Source of the DNA: Candidatus Cloacimonadota bacterium
GTDB lineage: Bacteria; Cloacimonadota; Cloacimonadia; Cloacimonadales; Cloacimonadaceae
Direction: 5' to 3'
Length of the DNA stretch: 64,000 nucleotides
Assembly: GCA_029567705.1 (NCBI GenBank)
Contig: JAKPXC010000121.1
Coordinates: 1-64,000, forward strand
The notes below the pieces were generated by a model. That model was not told the DNA's origin. It ran no database searches and saw nothing but the letters and a program-made list of their open reading frames with translations. Positions 61,677-64,000 of the stretch are shown piece after piece. Each line of letters opens with the position of its first letter. Within the stretch, counting starts at the first letter, position 1. Position numbers and translations under genes: made by a program.

Positions 61677-63014
61677 TTATTCCTCCCCAAAGAGATTCAA
61701 CTTGTTGTGCAGAGTCTTGCGATCTATGTGCAATATCTTGGCGGCCTGGCTCTTGTTACCTCCCACGGAAAGCAAAACGTCTTGTATGTATTCCTTTTCC
61801 ACTTCTTCCAAGCTGCGTGTAAGGTCTTTGGCATTGTGGATCTGGAATTTCATATAGTCCGGCAAATCTTTTCTACTTATCCGGTGGTCATCGCTCATCA
61901 CCACCAGGCGATAGATCAGGTTTTCCAGTTCCCGCACATTACCCGGCCAATGGTATTTGTTCAGGGCATCAAGTGCTTCATCGCTGATGCCGGGAGGATT
62001 CTGGGCATTTTCGCGAGAGTACTTTTCCAAAAAGTGGCAGATTAATCTGTTGATATCGCCATTACGTTCTCTAAGAGGAGGCACGAGGATGGGCAGGACG
62101 TTCAAACGATAAAAAAGGTCTTCCCGGAAACTACCTTGGCGAATGAGGTTTTGCAGGTCCTTATTGGTGGAAGCTATAACCCGGATATTGACTGATCTGG
62201 GGCTTTTGGAGCCGATCATGGTAACCTGTTTATCCTGCAACACCCGCAAAAGCTTCACTTGCATGGAAAGGGAGGTTTCGCTGATCTCATCCAGAAAAAT
62301 GGTGCCGCCGTCGGCAGTGAGGAAGTATCCAGCCCGAGTCTCTGTGGCACCGGTGAATGAACCCTTGGTATAGCCAAAGAGCTCAGCTTCCAGCAGGCTT
62401 TCCGGGATAGCGCCGCAGTTGACGGGTACGAATGGCGCTTTGCTGCGCTTGGAATGATAGTGTATGGCTCTGGCTACCAATTCTTTGCCGGTGCCGCTCT
62501 CTCCCTGGATCAGGACAGTGGCATTGTTTGCTGAGGATTTCTTGATGCTGTTGTAAACCTTGGTCATCACCGGTGAATTGCCCACCATGCCATAGGGATT
62601 TGGAGTGGAACTGGCGGATTTGCGGGAAAGCCTGGCCTGCAGGATCTTCGCCTGAGCGCTGGAGATAGCTCCAAAGAGCTCGTTGTCTGTGAAGGGCTTG
62701 GTAAGATACTCCTCAGCACCCACTTTAACTGCTTCCACAGCGCCTTCAATGGTAGGAAACCCGGTGATCATAATCACTCTGATCTGGGGTTTATGATCTT
62801 TGATGTAGTGAATCAGGTCCAAACCGCTGTGTTTGGGCATCTTATAGTCTGTGAGTACGAGGTCTATCTCCTCGCGATCCAGCACTTCAATGGCTTTGGA
62901 AACGCTTTCTACGCTCACACAATCAAAGCCTCTGGATTTCATTTTGCGATCCAGCATCATCAGAGTGTCCGGAGAATCGTCTACGATCAATATTTTGGTT
63001 TTAGTATCAGGCAT
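61677..63014 (-). CDS. Sigma54-dependent NtrC-family response regulator
   Basis: 445 residues. Receiver domain (1-120, phosphorylated Asp56 in VLTDYKMPKHSGL), AAA+ domain with Walker A GESGTGKE (171-178), sigma54-contact loop GSFTGA (218-223; usually GAFTGA) and Walker B GGTIFLDEIS, then a Fis-type helix-turn-helix (NKSQAAKILHIDRKTLHNKL, about 417-436). It activates sigma54 promoters when phosphorylated, presumably by the kinase encoded immediately upstream. The ATG overlaps the kinase stop by 8 bp. Confidence 0.95.
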   Translation of the reverse strand: MPDTKTKILIVDDSPDTLMMLDRKMKSRGFDCVSVESVSKAIEVLDREEIDLVLTDYKMPKHSGLDLIHYIKDHKPQIRVIMITGFPTIEGAVEAVKVGAEEYLTKPFTDNELFGAISSAQAKILQARLSRKSASSTPNPYGMVGNSPVMTKVYNSIKKSSANNATVLIQGESGTGKELVARAIHYHSKRSKAPFVPVNCGAIPESLLEAELFGYTKGSFTGATETRAGYFLTADGGTIFLDEISETSLSMQVKLLRVLQDKQVTMIGSKSPRSVNIRVIASTNKDLQNLIRQGSFREDLFYRLNVLPILVPPLRERNGDINRLICHFLEKYSRENAQNPPGISDEALDALNKYHWPGNVRELENLIYRLVVMSDDHRISRKDLPDYMKFQIHNAKDLTRSLEEVEKEYIQDVLLSVGGNKSQAAKILHIDRKTLHNKLNLFGEE

Positions 63015-64000
63015 TATTCACCTCAAAGAAGATTGTGAAACAAGAGCCCTTACCCGGACTGCTGTCAACCTCTATTTTGCCATTATGGGTATTCACAATC
63101 CCGTGGACTACCGATAAACCTAAGCCGGTTCCTTGATTTATATCCTTGGTGGTGTAGAAGGGAATGAAGATTTTTTCCAGCACTTCCTTGGTCATGCCGG
63201 TACCTGTGTCGGATACAAAGAGGAGTACTTTCTTGCCCTGTTTCTTCGTACCCAATGTGATAGTACCGCCCTCCGGCATAGCTTGCATGGAATTTACCAC
63301 CAGGTTCACCATCACCTGATGAATCTGGCTGGGATCAGCTATGATACAGGGATTGGCATTGTCCAGATCCTTAACGAGCCGGATCTGTTGCCGTTCGCAC
63401 CGGCTTTCCAGAAAGTAAAGTCCATCAATAATCAATTTGTTCAAATCCACCTCAGTTTTATTGGGAGGAACTTGACGGGAAAAAAGCATCAGTTTCCTGA
63501 TCACCTCACGGGCATGAAGAGTGGAATTGATGATGTGCTTCGCATCCTGATGCACCTGATCGGGTATGCTATCGTTCTCGTCTATCAATTGGGCAAAACC
63601 CAGAATGTTGGTGAGCGGCTCGTTGATCTCATGAGCAATACCTGCCGCTAGCTGACCAATGGTGGCAAGCCGGTCTGCATGGCGCAGTTGATCCTGCAAT
63701 CTGAGGTTGTTTTCTTCAATGCTCTTACGCTCAATCACCAGAGATATCTGCCGGGCTATAGAGCGCAGAAGCCTCTCTTCCTCAGGGAGAAATGTGGGGA
63801 TGGAGCCATCCGGCAGAGACTGATAAAAGACTTCCAGGAGACCGCATTTACGGAAGTTCTCTTCCACCTCGGCGCTGATCTGAACAGGGCCCTGCACCAG
63901 AGGATGTGAGCTGATGGAATCTCCATCAATCATGAGCCTGGCTGTAGCCAGCTCCGGATACTGCATGGCCGGTGGAATGATGCTAATAATTCTGGAGAGT
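63007..64000 (-). CDS. Sensor histidine kinase, 5' truncated by the window edge
   Basis: The visible part is at least 330 residues. It starts inside a GAF-like sensor segment (IISIIPPAMQYPELATARL, about 1-90), followed by a helical linker (LRLQDQLRHADRLATIGQLA), the dimerisation/phosphoacceptor helix with His in GIAHEINEPLTNIL, and a HATPase_c domain with N box QVMVNLVVNSMQAM, G1 FVSDTGTGM and GTGLGLSVVHGIV. It resembles NtrB-type kinases that pair with NtrC-family regulators, and its stop overlaps the regulator start. The sensed signal is unknown. The frame is open to the window end, so a further N-terminal sensor region probably exists. Confidence 0.93.
   Translation of the reverse strand, partial: LSRIISIIPPAMQYPELATARLMIDGDSISSHPLVQGPVQISAEVEENFRKCGLLEVFYQSLPDGSIPTFLPEEERLLRSIARQISLVIERKSIEENNLRLQDQLRHADRLATIGQLAAGIAHEINEPLTNILGFAQLIDENDSIPDQVHQDAKHIINSTLHAREVIRKLMLFSRQVPPNKTEVDLNKLIIDGLYFLESRCERQQIRLVKDLDNANPCIIADPSQIHQVMVNLVVNSMQAMPEGGTITLGTKKQGKKVLLFVSDTGTGMTKEVLEKIFIPFYTTKDINQGTGLGLSVVHGIVNTHNGKIEVDSSPGKGSCFTIFFEVNNA

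Overview
The window reads as chromosome of a Gram-negative member of the FCB group, most likely Candidatus Cloacimonadota (inference from content, not from a database search). Supporting signs: a very large SprA-type outer-membrane translocon protein; three exported proteins ending in a FlgD-like/type IX-style C-terminal domain (two of them with an NPFNP motif and a YN(L/I)RGQLV strand); gingipain-like C25 and M6 peptidases; a DUF2851 protein; MurE with the meso-diaminopimelate motif DNPR; and hairpin-rich spacers between operons. No rRNA, tRNA, CRISPR array, intact transposase or phage gene is seen.

Layout. 1-1351: 3' part of an ABC-F ATPase. 1352-3119: a hairpin- and repeat-rich spacer with a small cupin gene. 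3120-12088, plus strand: rpsT, mtgA, a DUF2851 gene, then a seven-gene tightly packed run: lipoprotein, DUF6754-like membrane protein, three further membrane proteins, an acyl-activating AMP-ligase and a class II aldolase. The four membrane genes are my best candidate for an undescribed system. 13006-27752, minus strand: a C25-family secreted protein, glnA, an M50 protease and tyrS (overlapping), and a 1901-residue M6 peptidase with a long beta-rich repeat region. 28232-44496, minus strand: a complete, very compact dcw cluster in the order mraZ-rsmH-ftsL-ftsI-murEF(fused)-mraY-murD-ftsW-murG-murC-ftsQ-ftsA-ftsZ. 45419-54694, minus strand: rocD, era, coaX and sprA, with coaX and sprA overlapping. 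54852-59735, minus strand: a predicted propeller-like secreted protein and a second M6 peptidase. 60619-64000: a DUF1905/YdeI-like gene, then on the minus strand a histidine kinase, sigma54 response regulator and nitroreductase-like operon.

How it fits together. The dcw cluster supplies lipid II synthesis (MurC-MurF, MraY, MurG) and the divisome (FtsL/I/W/Q/A/Z). MtgA adds glycan polymerisation. SprA is the expected outer-membrane pore for cargo such as the C25 protein, the shorter M6 peptidase and the propeller protein, so exporter and substrates lie within 46 kb.

Noncoding DNA is unusually structured. A GACTCTTC-rich palindrome family occurs three times (one copy has a perfect 40-bp stem). 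A 74-bp element occurs twice, and all differences in its stem are compensatory. There is also a roughly 108-bp dispersed repeat in inverted orientation at 1.4 and 12.8 kb, a 76-bp tandem repeat, and several mini-palindromes. Promoters look sigma70-like, with TTGACA or a close variant and, in the clearest cases, TATTTT.
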